Positions 27,791 through 35,408 of a DNA stretch of 64,000 bases are shown one piece after another. This DNA is from Saprospiraceae bacterium (GTDB lineage: Bacteria; Bacteroidota; Bacteroidia; Chitinophagales; Saprospiraceae), in NCBI GenBank assembly GCA_019187225.1, contig JABAQQ010000004.1, positions 98,904-162,903 on the forward strand, given 5' to 3'. The translations under genes and the position numbers were made by a program. Positions within the stretch are counted from its first letter, which is position 1. Every line of letters starts with the position of its first letter. The notes under the pieces were generated by a model, which was not told the DNA's origin, did no database searches, and saw nothing but the letters and a program-made list of their open reading frames with translations.

Positions 27791-27802
27791 TGCCATAGAT
27801 CG

Positions 27803-27811
27803 CCCCCCCCC
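27803..27811. repeat. Homopolymer tract C9/G9 upstream of metalloprotease gene
   Basis: Nine C on the plus strand, between the stop of the di-heme gene and its relic tail, about 100 bases upstream of the metalloprotease start. Second long G:C run within 300 bases. Confidence 0.85.
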
Positions 27812-27818
27812 ACCCCGC

Positions 27819-28982
27819 TTACTGAAACGGATTCTGCACATCCGGATTATTCACAAACGCCGTATCCGTCAGCGTGTGCAGAAAAGCGATGATATCGGCA
27901 GTTTGGGAGGGCGTCAGGCCGGGATAGTGCCCCTGTACCGGAAAGCCGATCTGCTGCACGAAAGGGTCTTCGTTGACGAAGCCGGTTCCGTTGTCGTTGT
28001 ATTGCGCCATCACTTCTTCGAGCGTCTGGAAGCGCCCGTCGTGCATGTAGGGCGCGGACATGGCGATGTTGCGGAGCGTGGGCGCGCGGAATTTGCCGTT
28101 GTCCGAGGGGTTTCCGGTGAATTCGCCGAGACCTTTGTCCACAAAATCGTTGAAAGAGCCAACGCTGTCGAGACCGTTGTTGAAAAAATTGTTGCCCGTC
28201 AGGGTAACACTGCCATGACAATGGAAGCACTGCGCGTCAGGCAGTTGGAATTGGGCGCCTTCGTCGAAATACATGAGTTTGCCGCGCAGTTCCTCGTCTT
28301 CCAAGTCAATTTCTCCTTTCACGAAACGGTCGTACTTCGACATGCCGCTGCTGATGAGGATGCGCTCGAACTGGGCGATGGCTTTGGCAGCGAGTTCTTT
28401 GGTGATCTCCTCGCAGGAATTGATGCCGAAGGCTTTGCGGAAATAGCCGGGGTAGTCCGGGTGGTTTTTCAGTTTTTGGACAACTTCCGGCCAGGTTGTG
28501 TGCAGTTCGATGGGGTCTTCCACCGGTTTAAGCGCCTGTTCTTCGAGGTTTTTGACGCGACCATCCCAGAACAGCCGGGTGGTGACGTAGGCGATGTCGA
28601 GCAGGCTCATGGAACTGCGCCGCCCCGCTATGCCGTCTATTCCTGTCGAAACCGCCTTGTTGTCGGTGAAACTTCCCTGCGGCAAGTGACATGAGGAGCA
28701 CGACATGGTGCTGTCGCCCGACAAAATGGGGTCGTAAAACAAACGCCGTCCCAATTCCACCCCTTCCGCCGTCATCGGGTTGTCTGCGGGCACCGGAACC
28801 TGCGGAAAATGGTCGGGTTTTTTGATCGTATACGGCGTCGGGCTATACGGAATATCCGTCAGGTCGCACACAAGCGGCGCAGGTGGCGGATCTTTTTTGC
28901 ATTGGGCTAATACAACGACTGCTGAGATCATTGCGATGCCAATCAGGGGTTTGATGCCGGCTTTGTACACTAAAAATTTCAT
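27819..28982 (-). CDS. Di-heme cytochrome c peroxidase/MauG family lipoprotein (MbnH-like)
   Basis: 387 residues. Lipoprotein signal: IAMISAVVVLAQCKKD with the lipid-bearing Cys. Two heme-binding motifs, CSSCH (near residue 110) and CFHCH (near residue 250), plus the segments ELGRRLFYDPILSGD, GRRSSMSLLDIAY, FWDGRVKNLEEQALKPVEDP and GKFRAPTLRNIAMSAPYMHDGRFQTLEEV that are diagnostic of the CcpA/MauG family (PF03150). MbnH is a member of this family that oxidises a tryptophan of its partner MbnP to kynurenine. Two MbnP-like lipoproteins are encoded directly upstream on the same strand, so an MbnH-like role is more likely than peroxide removal. The start was set at MKFLVYKAG, which opens the lipoprotein signal; the upstream open frame lies inside an inverted-repeat element. 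Confidence 0.9.
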   Translation of the reverse strand: MKFLVYKAGIKPLIGIAMISAVVVLAQCKKDPPPAPLVCDLTDIPYSPTPYTIKKPDHFPQVPVPADNPMTAEGVELGRRLFYDPILSGDSTMSCSSCHLPQGSFTDNKAVSTGIDGIAGRRSSMSLLDIAYVTTRLFWDGRVKNLEEQALKPVEDPIELHTTWPEVVQKLKNHPDYPGYFRKAFGINSCEEITKELAAKAIAQFERILISSGMSKYDRFVKGEIDLEDEELRGKLMYFDEGAQFQLPDAQCFHCHGSVTLTGNNFFNNGLDSVGSFNDFVDKGLGEFTGNPSDNGKFRAPTLRNIAMSAPYMHDGRFQTLEEVMAQYNDNGTGFVNEDPFVQQIGFPVQGHYPGLTPSQTADIIAFLHTLTDTAFVNNPDVQNPFQ

Positions 28983-28998
28983 TTTCAGCAATTTTAAC

Positions 28999-29173
28999 GA
29001 GGCTATCTCATAAGCCGGTGATTCGTTTAATTGGTGATTGGGAGAATAGCCACACAGAGCGTGATGCTGCCCTGCACTCATTTATTTGAAAATATCCTGA
29101 TTATCAGGGTATCACCCAATCAACGAATCACCCATCAACGAATCACCAAATCACCAGCTTACGAGACGGCCTC
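28999..29173. repeat. MITE-like inverted-repeat element A
   Basis: 175 bp bounded by GAGGCTATCTCATAAG and, inverted, CTTACGAGACGGCCTC. Inside the ends the arms carry the words GTGATTCGTTTAATTGGTG and their complement (CACCAAATCACC, AACGAATCACC). The core TTTATTTGAAAAT-n2-CCTGATTATCAGGGT is shared with the inverted complement of element B at 39095-39225. No coding capacity and no clear target duplication. It fills nearly the whole gap between the MbnP-like gene and the di-heme gene, ending 16 bases before the latter's ATG. Confidence 0.82.
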
Positions 29174-29183
29174 TATTCGTGAA

Positions 29184-29939
29184 TTATTTCAAAACGGTAG
29201 CATTCTTAAAGTTCTCCATCACCATTTGTCCCAAAGCGATGTTGGAAGCGTCGTGCGAAGTCGTCTGATTGGTCGTCACTGTGAGGTCGAGCAACTGCCC
29301 GTTGAAAGTGAAAAGCTTTTTCAGATCGAATTCGACGACGAGCGAACCGGTGCCTGCCACAGCAATATTACCATTGGTCGTGGCCACGTTGTACACCGGA
29401 TCGGAACCGCAGTGATAGAACAGGTTGGTTTCGGTAACGCCATCTCCATTTAAATCCACTTCGCCCTGTACCTTGGTGAAAATGTAGCTTTTCCAGCCCG
29501 ACCAGTATTCGGATTCGACGTAGAGCGGGTGATCTGTCGGGAAATCCGCAGGACTTTTCGCGTTCAGGTCAGGGCTGACGCCGTAGCCCAGCTTGATACC
29601 GGTATAATTGCCGTCCGGCACGGTGTATTTGTAGGTCACTTCCACCGTTTTGTCGTTCGGAGCGAGATCGGGCGTGAAATTCACCCATTCGATGTCGGAA
29701 AGTTTTACTTCCGTAGCGCCGTTCACTAAGGCGATGTCCGACAGGTAGGTATTGAATTTATCGAATAAGATCACCTTGTCGCCATAGGGATAATTTTTGT
29801 ATTTCTCCAGCAATTCGCCGTCGTAGGTTGCCCGGAAAGTGAGGGAAAAATTGTCCTTTATATCGGTATCATCGTTGTCTTTGCAAGATGAAAATGAAGC
29901 GGCTGCGAACAGCAGCAGGAAAAAAGCGAAATTTTTCAT
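29184..29939 (-). CDS. MbnP-like lipoprotein 2
   Basis: 251 residues. Lipoprotein signal MKNFAFFLLLFAAASFSSCK. The mature part is a beta-sandwich-type domain like the MbnP family (PF20243): NFSLTFRATYDGELL, LFDKFNTYLSDIALVNGATE, TVPDGNYTGIKLGYGVSPDL, and the Trp-containing motif YVESEYWSGWKSYIFTKVQG. LFYHCGSD and the strands LVVEFDLKKLFT fit the rest of the fold. In the characterised system MbnP is a periplasmic copper-binding protein that needs a tryptophan turned into kynurenine by the di-heme enzyme MbnH. The MbnH-like gene is the next one downstream. The start is the ATG that opens the signal; the longer frame runs through a word-repeat spacer. Confidence 0.82.
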   Translation of the reverse strand: MKNFAFFLLLFAAASFSSCKDNDDTDIKDNFSLTFRATYDGELLEKYKNYPYGDKVILFDKFNTYLSDIALVNGATEVKLSDIEWVNFTPDLAPNDKTVEVTYKYTVPDGNYTGIKLGYGVSPDLNAKSPADFPTDHPLYVESEYWSGWKSYIFTKVQGEVDLNGDGVTETNLFYHCGSDPVYNVATTNGNIAVAGTGSLVVEFDLKKLFTFNGQLLDLTVTTNQTTSHDASNIALGQMVMENFKNATVLK

Positions 29940-30148
29940 GGATGTGTGTTTGTGGATGTTGAATTTACTGACGTTGGACTTATTGATGTTGGACGTGCGA
30001 ATATTGAAAAGGTATTGATTTTCAGCGTGGAAATTTTCACAATCATTCTTCCCATTGCGCAAAATCATCCGGCCCAACGCCGGGCATCATCCAGTCCGAT
30101 GTCCAATGTCAATCAGTCAAACGTCCAATTGCGCAAATATCTTCTGAT
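29940..30148. repeat. TTGGACGTTGGAC word spacer between the two mbnP-like genes
   Basis: The left part (29941-30000) repeats GATGTTGAA, GACGTTGGACTTATTGATG and TTGGACGTGCG; the right part (30090-30140) repeats complements (CCGATGTCCAATGTCAATC, GTCAAACGTCCAATTGCGC). Imperfect long inverted repeat. On the coding strand the C/A-rich arm leads straight into the ATG of the downstream gene. Confidence 0.65.
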
Positions 30149-30985
30149 TTATTGGGAAACGCTGAACACGCCCGGCAAGTTGAGGGCAATCTGGCTTTTC
30201 CAGGCGGAAATGTCGCCGTTTGACCAATCTATTCCGTCGAACATTTTTTGGTAATCAATGCCCAGTTTGAGCCGGAAATCGTAGCCCCCGGATGGGTGGA
30301 GGTAATTACCCGTTTTTTCGATAAAAAAGTCGGGTAACTGGGATTGGGTGAAGGCGAGCGTATCGGGTTTGGTAGCCTGCATGGAATCGCGCACCACGAC
30401 GGCCTGGAAGAAAACGTAACCTGCCGAAGGGCCATACCAGAGGCTGTCGCCTTGTATGCGCAGCGGACTTCCTGCGGGAGCGAGGCGCGGAATGACGCGC
30501 TGGGCATCGGGAGAAAGGCCGAGCCGGATGCGTACTTTTTCAAAAGTGCCGGCGGGCCGGAACTCGCCCACCGGATTGTCTACCGGCGTGCGGCGCAGCA
30601 GCAAAAAATCGTCGGTAAAAACCTCCTTCAGCGTGTCACCGCCGCCGGGCGCGTAAGTCCGGAGATGCACCGTGTCGGCCACTGCCAGGAGGCCGCCATT
30701 CTGAAACAATTGAATTTCAGAAAGATAGAAAGCTACACTTTTAATGCGGAACAACTGCCCCGCATTGTTTTCATACAAGGCGTCCGGCACATATTGCACG
30801 CTGTCGCTTCCATAGCGGTGAAGCGCTTCGACGATCAGTTGGGGATATTCGCAGCAACAATCCTTGTCAGCGGAAGCGTCGAAGTTGGTGGCTTCGATAT
30901 CGAGGCAACCTTCCTTCGGTTCGAAGCAGGCCGTCTGCGAAAAAATACAAAGCAGACAGCAAAAGGCAAAAAGCGAACGATTCAT
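30149..30985 (-). CDS. MbnP-like lipoprotein 1
   Basis: 278 residues. Lipoprotein signal MNRSLFAFCCLLCIFSQTAC, then a cysteine-rich segment CLDIEATNFDASADKDCCCE that is common in Bacteroidota MbnP-like proteins. Domain motifs parallel those of the neighbour: LFRIKSVAFYLSEIQLFQNG, TFEKVRIRLGLSPDAQRVIP, and LWYGPSAGYVFFQAVVVRDS at the place of the Trp motif. LKLGIDYQKMFDGIDW and the final LNLPGVFSVSQ match the family's C-terminal strand region. First gene of the inferred operon MbnP1-MbnP2-MbnH-like. The protein differs enough from MbnP2 to be an old paralogue. Confidence 0.78.
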   Translation of the reverse strand: MNRSLFAFCCLLCIFSQTACFEPKEGCLDIEATNFDASADKDCCCEYPQLIVEALHRYGSDSVQYVPDALYENNAGQLFRIKSVAFYLSEIQLFQNGGLLAVADTVHLRTYAPGGGDTLKEVFTDDFLLLRRTPVDNPVGEFRPAGTFEKVRIRLGLSPDAQRVIPRLAPAGSPLRIQGDSLWYGPSAGYVFFQAVVVRDSMQATKPDTLAFTQSQLPDFFIEKTGNYLHPSGGYDFRLKLGIDYQKMFDGIDWSNGDISAWKSQIALNLPGVFSVSQ

Positions 30986-31040
30986 GTGTGCGAACAGGCT
31001 ATGAGGTTACCTCGGCAGGTCGTAAGTTGCAAGTCGTATG

Positions 31041-31844
31041 TCACAATTCTTTCATCATCCGTTTGATGATCTGTTTGACCTGCGAAGAGAATTCTTTTTC
31101 CAGTATCCAGTGACCGTAGTTTTTTTCTTTTTTCAGCACTTCTTTTACCGGTTGACCGACGTATTTCCCGAAATTAAAAACGACCGTCCCGTCCGGCTGA
31201 ACTTTCAGTTTTTGGGTCGCGTCAAGAAAATTGAAGTCGTTGGTGAAGTCGTGCAACACCTGGATATCGTTTTTGATGGGGGCCGGAATGACGTTGCCTT
31301 CTTCATCCAGCAAGTCCTTGCCTTCATAAACGCTGATCTGGCCTTTGAAAACGTCAATGGTAGCGCGCACATCAGCGAGCGCATTGTGGGCATCCTCGAG
31401 TTCTTTCTGGCAATAAAAACGATAGGCGGCTTTCAGTGTTCGCGGCTCCATTTTATAGAATATACGCTGAACATCAATCAAACGCCGCTTCGAGATGTCG
31501 AACTCCATGCCTACCCGTGCAAATTCTTCCATGAGCATGGGCACGTCGAAGCGGTTGGAGTTATAACCCGCAAGGTCGGCACTGCCGATAAAATCCCATA
31601 TTTTTTGCGCCACCTGGGCAAAAACGGGCTTGTTGGCCAACTCTTTGGGCGTAATGCCATGCACCGCCATCGCCTCTTCCGAAATGGGAATGCCGGGATT
31701 GATCAGCATGGAAAGTTCGGTGGGCGGCTGACCGTTTTTGTGGAGTTTCACTAAGGCAATTTGCAGAATGCGGTCGCGCACCACGTTGAGGCCGGTGGTT
31801 TCCACATCGAAAAATACGAGGTCGCGGGTGAGGTTGAGTTGCAT
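31041..31844 (-). CDS. DEDDh 3'-5' exonuclease (DNA polymerase III epsilon-like)
   Basis: 267 residues. Exonuclease fold with all three Exo motifs: FFDVETTGLN (Exo I, Asp-Glu), LAGYNSNRFDVPML (Exo II) and EDAHNALADVRATIDVF (Exo III with His and Asp). The C-terminal 90 residues contain VVFNFGKYVGQPVKEVLKKEKNYGHWILEKEF, a small domain often found after this exonuclease in Bacteroidota. Cytoplasmic; expected to trim single-stranded or mismatched 3' ends of DNA or RNA; not shown to be the replicative proofreading subunit. The ATG directly follows the GCAGTGG word repeat. Confidence 0.85.
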   Translation of the reverse strand: MQLNLTRDLVFFDVETTGLNVVRDRILQIALVKLHKNGQPPTELSMLINPGIPISEEAMAVHGITPKELANKPVFAQVAQKIWDFIGSADLAGYNSNRFDVPMLMEEFARVGMEFDISKRRLIDVQRIFYKMEPRTLKAAYRFYCQKELEDAHNALADVRATIDVFKGQISVYEGKDLLDEEGNVIPAPIKNDIQVLHDFTNDFNFLDATQKLKVQPDGTVVFNFGKYVGQPVKEVLKKEKNYGHWILEKEFSSQVKQIIKRMMKEL

Positions 31845-31953
31845 GGCGGTGGCGGTGGCAGTGGCAGTGGCAGTGGGCAGTGGCAGTGGCAGTGGGCAGT
31901 GGCAGTGGGCAGTGGCAGTGGGCAGTGGCAGTGGCAGTAGTGCTGCCCACTGC
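31845..31953. repeat. GCAGTGG hexamer/heptamer repeat filling the terC-exonuclease gap
   Basis: From 31845 to about 31938 the sequence consists of GTGGCA and GTGGGCA units (about fifteen), then GTAGTGCTGCCCACTGCTCAC, which can fold back on a GTGAGCAGTGGGCAG-like unit. It occupies the complete space between the TGA of the terC gene (31954-31956) and the ATG of the exonuclease gene (31842-31844). Confidence 0.9.
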
Positions 31954-32817
31954 TCACTTTTTCAGGTCCAGCAAATCATCGTCCAACAGGCCCTGGCGTT
32001 TGGCTGTTTCTGCGGGCCCGTGCAGTTGTATGGGTTTCTGCGCCTTGCGCATGCGGATATTGAGGACTTCGACAAAAAGGGAAAAGAAAATGGCGAAGTA
32101 CAGGTAGCCTTTGGGAACTTCTGCCGCCAGCAGGTGGCCGCTATGGGCCGATTCCGCCACGAGCGAGAAGCCAATGAGGATCAGAAACGACAGACCGAGC
32201 ATTTGTACGGTCGGGTGGTTGTTGACAAATGTACTCACCGGGCCGGAAAAGATCATCATCACCAGCACTGATACCACCACTGCCACGATCATGATGATGA
32301 GGTTGTCGGACAGACCCACCGCCGTCAGGATGGAGTCGAAAGAAAAAACGAGGTTGATGAGTGCAATTTGCAGGATCACCTGGTTGAGGGCCGCTGTCCC
32401 TTTGTTCACCTGGGGGTCGTCCATCCTTTGCGGCGATTCGAGTTTGTGGTGGATTTCCGTAGTGGCCTTCCAAAGTAAAAACAAACCGCCCACAAACAAA
32501 ATAAGCCCTTGCCCGGTCAGTCCTGCATGCTCGCCCGGATGCGATTCATCCCAACCTGAAAGGAAGTCGAGCGGCAGGAGCACTTTGTTGAGCGACATGA
32601 CCCAGGTAATGCCGAACAACAAAACGATGCGCAGCACCATCGCGAGGATGAGGCCGATGTTGCGCGCTTTGGGCTGATCGGCCGCCGGCAATTTGTTGGA
32701 AATGATGGAAAGGAAAATGATATTGTCCACTCCAAGGACGATTTCAAGGAAAGTCAGGGTCAGCAGACTGATCCACACTTCGCCGGAGCTGAAGTCGGGC
32801 ATTGCAAGCAAAAACAT
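31954..32817 (-). CDS. TerC family integral membrane protein
   Basis: 287 residues with seven or more membrane helices. Family hallmarks: TLTFLEIVLGVDNIIFLSII with the conserved acidic GVDN, and LVFSFDSILTAVGLSDNLII with the second acidic SFDSI motif; both lie in membrane helices and are thought to bind metal. LLFGITWVMSL and LILFVGGLFLLWKATTEIHH are further helices. TerC/Alx-type proteins act in metal ion export, notably manganese, or in helping membrane protein insertion. No tellurium gene cluster is present. The ATG is preceded by a (GTTGTTGG)n word leader; the TGA starts the next repeat. Confidence 0.9.
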   Translation of the reverse strand: MFLLAMPDFSSGEVWISLLTLTFLEIVLGVDNIIFLSIISNKLPAADQPKARNIGLILAMVLRIVLLFGITWVMSLNKVLLPLDFLSGWDESHPGEHAGLTGQGLILFVGGLFLLWKATTEIHHKLESPQRMDDPQVNKGTAALNQVILQIALINLVFSFDSILTAVGLSDNLIIMIVAVVVSVLVMMIFSGPVSTFVNNHPTVQMLGLSFLILIGFSLVAESAHSGHLLAAEVPKGYLYFAIFFSLFVEVLNIRMRKAQKPIQLHGPAETAKRQGLLDDDLLDLKK

Positions 32818-32820
32818 TGA

Positions 32821-32880
32821 AGTTGTTGTTGGTTGTTAGTTGTTGGTTGTTAGTTGTTGGTTGTTGGTTGTTGGTTGTTG
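32821..32880. repeat. GTTGTTGGTTGTTA tandem words upstream of terC gene
   Basis: About 60 bases of GTTGTTG, GTTGTTA and GTTGTTGG units. Read on the coding strand of the terC gene it is a G-free CAACAAC/CAACTAA leader that ends three bases before the ATG. Confidence 0.85.
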
Positions 32881-33173
32881 GAAAATGGTTCTTCGATGTC
32901 TCCGTCGCTACCCGGAGGTTGTTTATTTTTGTTTCAATTCCGGGTGTCTGAAACAGAAGTTTTCTCTGTACCCGGGCACATACAAAATCTGGCAGCGAAC
33001 CGCCATTTTCGCGGCAAGATTACGGCTTTTCGGCCAATTGAGCGAAAAGTCGAAAGCACGAATGACAATTTCCCGAAAAGTTTGCCAGGCGACATTTGGT
33101 CATATTCGCGACCGGTTTGAACGAACAACCCCTGCAACAATATAGTTTTGCACAAAAAACAACCATTCCCGCC
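32881..33173. other. Divergent promoter region terC / Omp28-like gene
   Basis: 293 bases without a convincing gene. A promoter for the plus-strand gene is seen at 33116-33150. The remainder is unremarkable; short palindromes CCCGGGCAC and TTTTCGGCCAATTGAGCGAAAA (33027-33048) are present. Confidence 0.4.
33116..33150 (+). promoter_or_regulatory. Promoter TTTG-n23-TAGTTTTG
   Basis: TTTG at 33116-33119 and TAGTTTTG (perfect TAnnTTTG) at 33143-33150 are 27 bases apart start to start, close to the Bacteroidota -33/-7 arrangement. The ATG of the Omp28-like gene is 24 bases downstream. Confidence 0.6.
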
Positions 33174-34172
33174 ATGCACAAACACTTTCTGCTTTTTATC
33201 CTTTTGCTGACGGCAACTGCTGTCCAGGCCCAAACCTCCGCGAAAAAATACGTTCTGATCGAACATTTTACGAATTCAAAATGCGGCATTTGCGCCAGTA
33301 AAAACCCCGCTTTTTACACCCTTATCAATCAATACCCCGACGACATTCACCACATTTCCATTCACCCCAATTTCCCTTACCCGAGTTGTGGGCTGCATCA
33401 GGCCAACCCTTCGGAAAACGCTGCACGCACGAGCTTCTATGGTGTTTTCGGTACGCCGACCGTCGTGCTGAACGGTGAATTACAACCCATCACCAGTTCT
33501 TTGCTCACCCAAACCACCCTGCAGGAATACCTCGGCGGTACCAGCCCCATTTGGTTGCAAGTCACGGAATCGGGTACCGGCAGCGCCCGTACAGCCACCG
33601 TGAAGGTACATTCGCTGAGCAGCGTACCTTCCGGCAACTATAAAATTTTTGCCGCAGTAGTGGAAAAAACGGTCAACTACGCCGGCGGCAACGGAGAAAC
33701 GGTGCACCACGACGTGTTCCGCGATATGGTCAGCGACATCAACGGCGATAATTTTACCCCCGCCGCTGCCGGCCAGTCAGTAGAGTTCGATTTCAATTTC
33801 AACACTGCCGCCAACTGGAATGCCGACGAGATCTACATCCTCGCCTGGATACAGCATGCAACGACCAAAGAAGTGCTCAACAGCGGCACGCGCTTCGACC
33901 CGCCGGTGCTGAGCGGTACGAATGAAGCCGCCGCGCAAACGATCCGGGTACAACCCAACCCGGTGCGCGAAATGGCCTTCGCACAAATCGGCGACGATGC
34001 GGCCAAACAGGTAGAGATATTCACAGCGAACGGCCAGCGCATGGCATTGACATTTGATGATCAGGAAGCCGGTACGATCGGCATTCCGACTGCAAGCCTG
34101 GCGCGGGGCATTTATTTCGTAAAAATTACGGGAGAAAAAGGGGTTTACGTGGCGAAAATGGTCAAAAACTGA
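33174..34172 (+). CDS. Omp28/thioredoxin-like protein with T9SS sorting domain
   Basis: 332 residues. Signal peptide MHKHFLLFILLLTATAVQAQ. An Omp28-like domain begins YVLIEHFTNSKCGICASKNP, with a CxxC pair (CGIC, near residue 38) in a thioredoxin-like frame, and continues FYGVFGTPTVVLNGELQPIT with the cis-Pro of that fold. A beta domain follows (WLQVTESGTGSARTATVKVH) and a type A sorting domain closes the protein (IRVQPNPVREMAFAQIGDDA, VEIFTANGQRMAL, GIYFVKITGEKG). Likely surface-bound or secreted; whether it acts as a thiol-disulfide protein is open. Its stop codon lies six bases before a 26-bp hairpin. Confidence 0.85.
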   Translation: MHKHFLLFILLLTATAVQAQTSAKKYVLIEHFTNSKCGICASKNPAFYTLINQYPDDIHHISIHPNFPYPSCGLHQANPSENAARTSFYGVFGTPTVVLNGELQPITSSLLTQTTLQEYLGGTSPIWLQVTESGTGSARTATVKVHSLSSVPSGNYKIFAAVVEKTVNYAGGNGETVHHDVFRDMVSDINGDNFTPAAAGQSVEFDFNFNTAANWNADEIYILAWIQHATTKEVLNSGTRFDPPVLSGTNEAAAQTIRVQPNPVREMAFAQIGDDAAKQVEIFTANGQRMALTFDDQEAGTIGIPTASLARGIYFVKITGEKGVYVAKMVKN

Positions 34173-34177
34173 CGACA

Positions 34178-34252
34178 TACGATTGCCGATTGACGATTTA
34201 CGATCTGTGGCATGGAAAATCAACAGTCGTAAACCGTCAATCGGCAATCGTA
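34178..34252. repeat. Long hairpin with 26-bp arms
   Basis: Arms 34178-34203 (TACGATTGCCGATTGACG...) and 34227-34252 are inverted copies with 25 of 26 bases matching; loop of 23 bases. Lies between the convergent stops of the Omp28-like gene and the mrp gene, so it may serve both as terminator. Shares AATCGGCAATCGTAA with the hairpin at 18917-19017. Confidence 0.88.
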
Positions 34253-34257
34253 AGTCC

Positions 34258-35343
34258 TCAACCCATTTTCACCACTTGCGTGGGCGCCATCAATTCATTT
34301 CTGACAGCTACCTGACGGAGGGTATTTTTAGCCACTTCGAGAAAGGCGGCTGAAACGATGCTTCCGGTTTCCAGCACCGCCGGTATGCCCGAGTCGCCTC
34401 CCTCTCGGATGCTTTGCACGAGGGGTATCTGCCCGAGCAGAACGGAACGGCTCTCTCTGGCCAACTTCTTACCGCCGCCTTGTCCGAAAATAAAGTATTT
34501 GTTTTCAGGCAATTCCGCCGGGGTGAACCAGGCCATGTTTTCCACCACGCCGAGGATGGGCACGTTGATCTGGGGCAACAGGAACATGTTCATGGCTTTA
34601 ATGGCATCGGCCAGCGCTACTTCCTGGGGTGTGGTGACCAGCACCACACCGGTCACAGGCACGGTCTGCACGAGTGTGAGTTGCACGTCGCCGGTGCCAG
34701 GTGGCAGGTCTACGATGAGATAATCGAGTTCGTCCCAAAGCACATCATTGAAAAATTGTTTGATGATGGCCGCCAGGCGTGGGCCGCGCAGCACCACTGC
34801 CTGATCCGGTTCGATGATGTTGCCGATACTGATGACCGGCAAACCGTATGCCTCGAGCGGCACCATCTTCACCGCGCCGGTCACATCTTTTACTTTCGGG
34901 CGCTGGCCGACCAGGCCGAGCATGGTCGGAATACTGGGGCCGTATACGTCGGCGTCCATGAGGCCGACGCGGGCGCCAAGTTGCCGGAGGCCCAGCGCCA
35001 GATTGACGGCGACGGTGCTTTTGCCCACGCCGCCTTTACCCGATGCCACCGCAATGATGTTTTTGATGTGCGGCACGATGCTCGTGCTTTCCTGACTGCC
35101 GGGAGTACGCATCATGAAGTGAACATTCACATTGGCTTGCGGATAGACTTCCGCAATGGCACCCAAACAGGCGAAGTTCAGTTCGGCCTTGCCCTGCATC
35201 TGAAGAGACGGCACTGCCAGTTTGAAGTTGATGTTGTCGCCCTCTATTTCAAGGTCTTGCACCATACCTGCCGCTACGATGTCGCGTCCGGTCTGCGGGT
35301 CGCGCACCTGGCGGAGGGTTTTGATTATTTGATCTTTGTCCAT
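34258..35343 (-). CDS. Mrp/NBP35 family iron-sulfur cluster carrier ATPase
   Basis: 361 residues. N-terminal DUF59/MIP18 domain (MDKDQIIKTLRQVRDPQTGR), then the P-loop ATPase: deviant Walker A ASGKGGVGKSTVAVNLAL, VGLMDADVYGPSIPTMLG (switch I), YLIVDLPPGTGDVQLTL (Walker B) and TTPQEVALADAIKAMNMF. The C-terminal CxxC of many Mrp proteins is not obvious here; GVVENMAWFTPAE replaces GIVENM-x-x-F-x-C, so the two Cys seem lost. Moves Fe-S clusters to target proteins in the cytoplasm. Start set at MDKDQ by family length; an ATG at 35412 overlaps the CoA-transferase stop (ATGA), so a 23-residue longer product by coupled translation is possible. Confidence 0.9.
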   Translation of the reverse strand: MDKDQIIKTLRQVRDPQTGRDIVAAGMVQDLEIEGDNINFKLAVPSLQMQGKAELNFACLGAIAEVYPQANVNVHFMMRTPGSQESTSIVPHIKNIIAVASGKGGVGKSTVAVNLALGLRQLGARVGLMDADVYGPSIPTMLGLVGQRPKVKDVTGAVKMVPLEAYGLPVISIGNIIEPDQAVVLRGPRLAAIIKQFFNDVLWDELDYLIVDLPPGTGDVQLTLVQTVPVTGVVLVTTPQEVALADAIKAMNMFLLPQINVPILGVVENMAWFTPAELPENKYFIFGQGGGKKLARESRSVLLGQIPLVQSIREGGDSGIPAVLETGSIVSAAFLEVAKNTLRQVAVRNELMAPTQVVKMG

Positions 35344-35408
35344 TGCCGGATTTGAAAAAAATTGAATTGTCGGTTTAAACAGGTAAAATGCGGTTAGGTT
35401 GGAAAATT

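Noticed and set aside
31954-32817. Tellurium resistance function for the TerC protein
   Set aside because: No terZABDEF neighbours; the family is broader and includes metal exporters.
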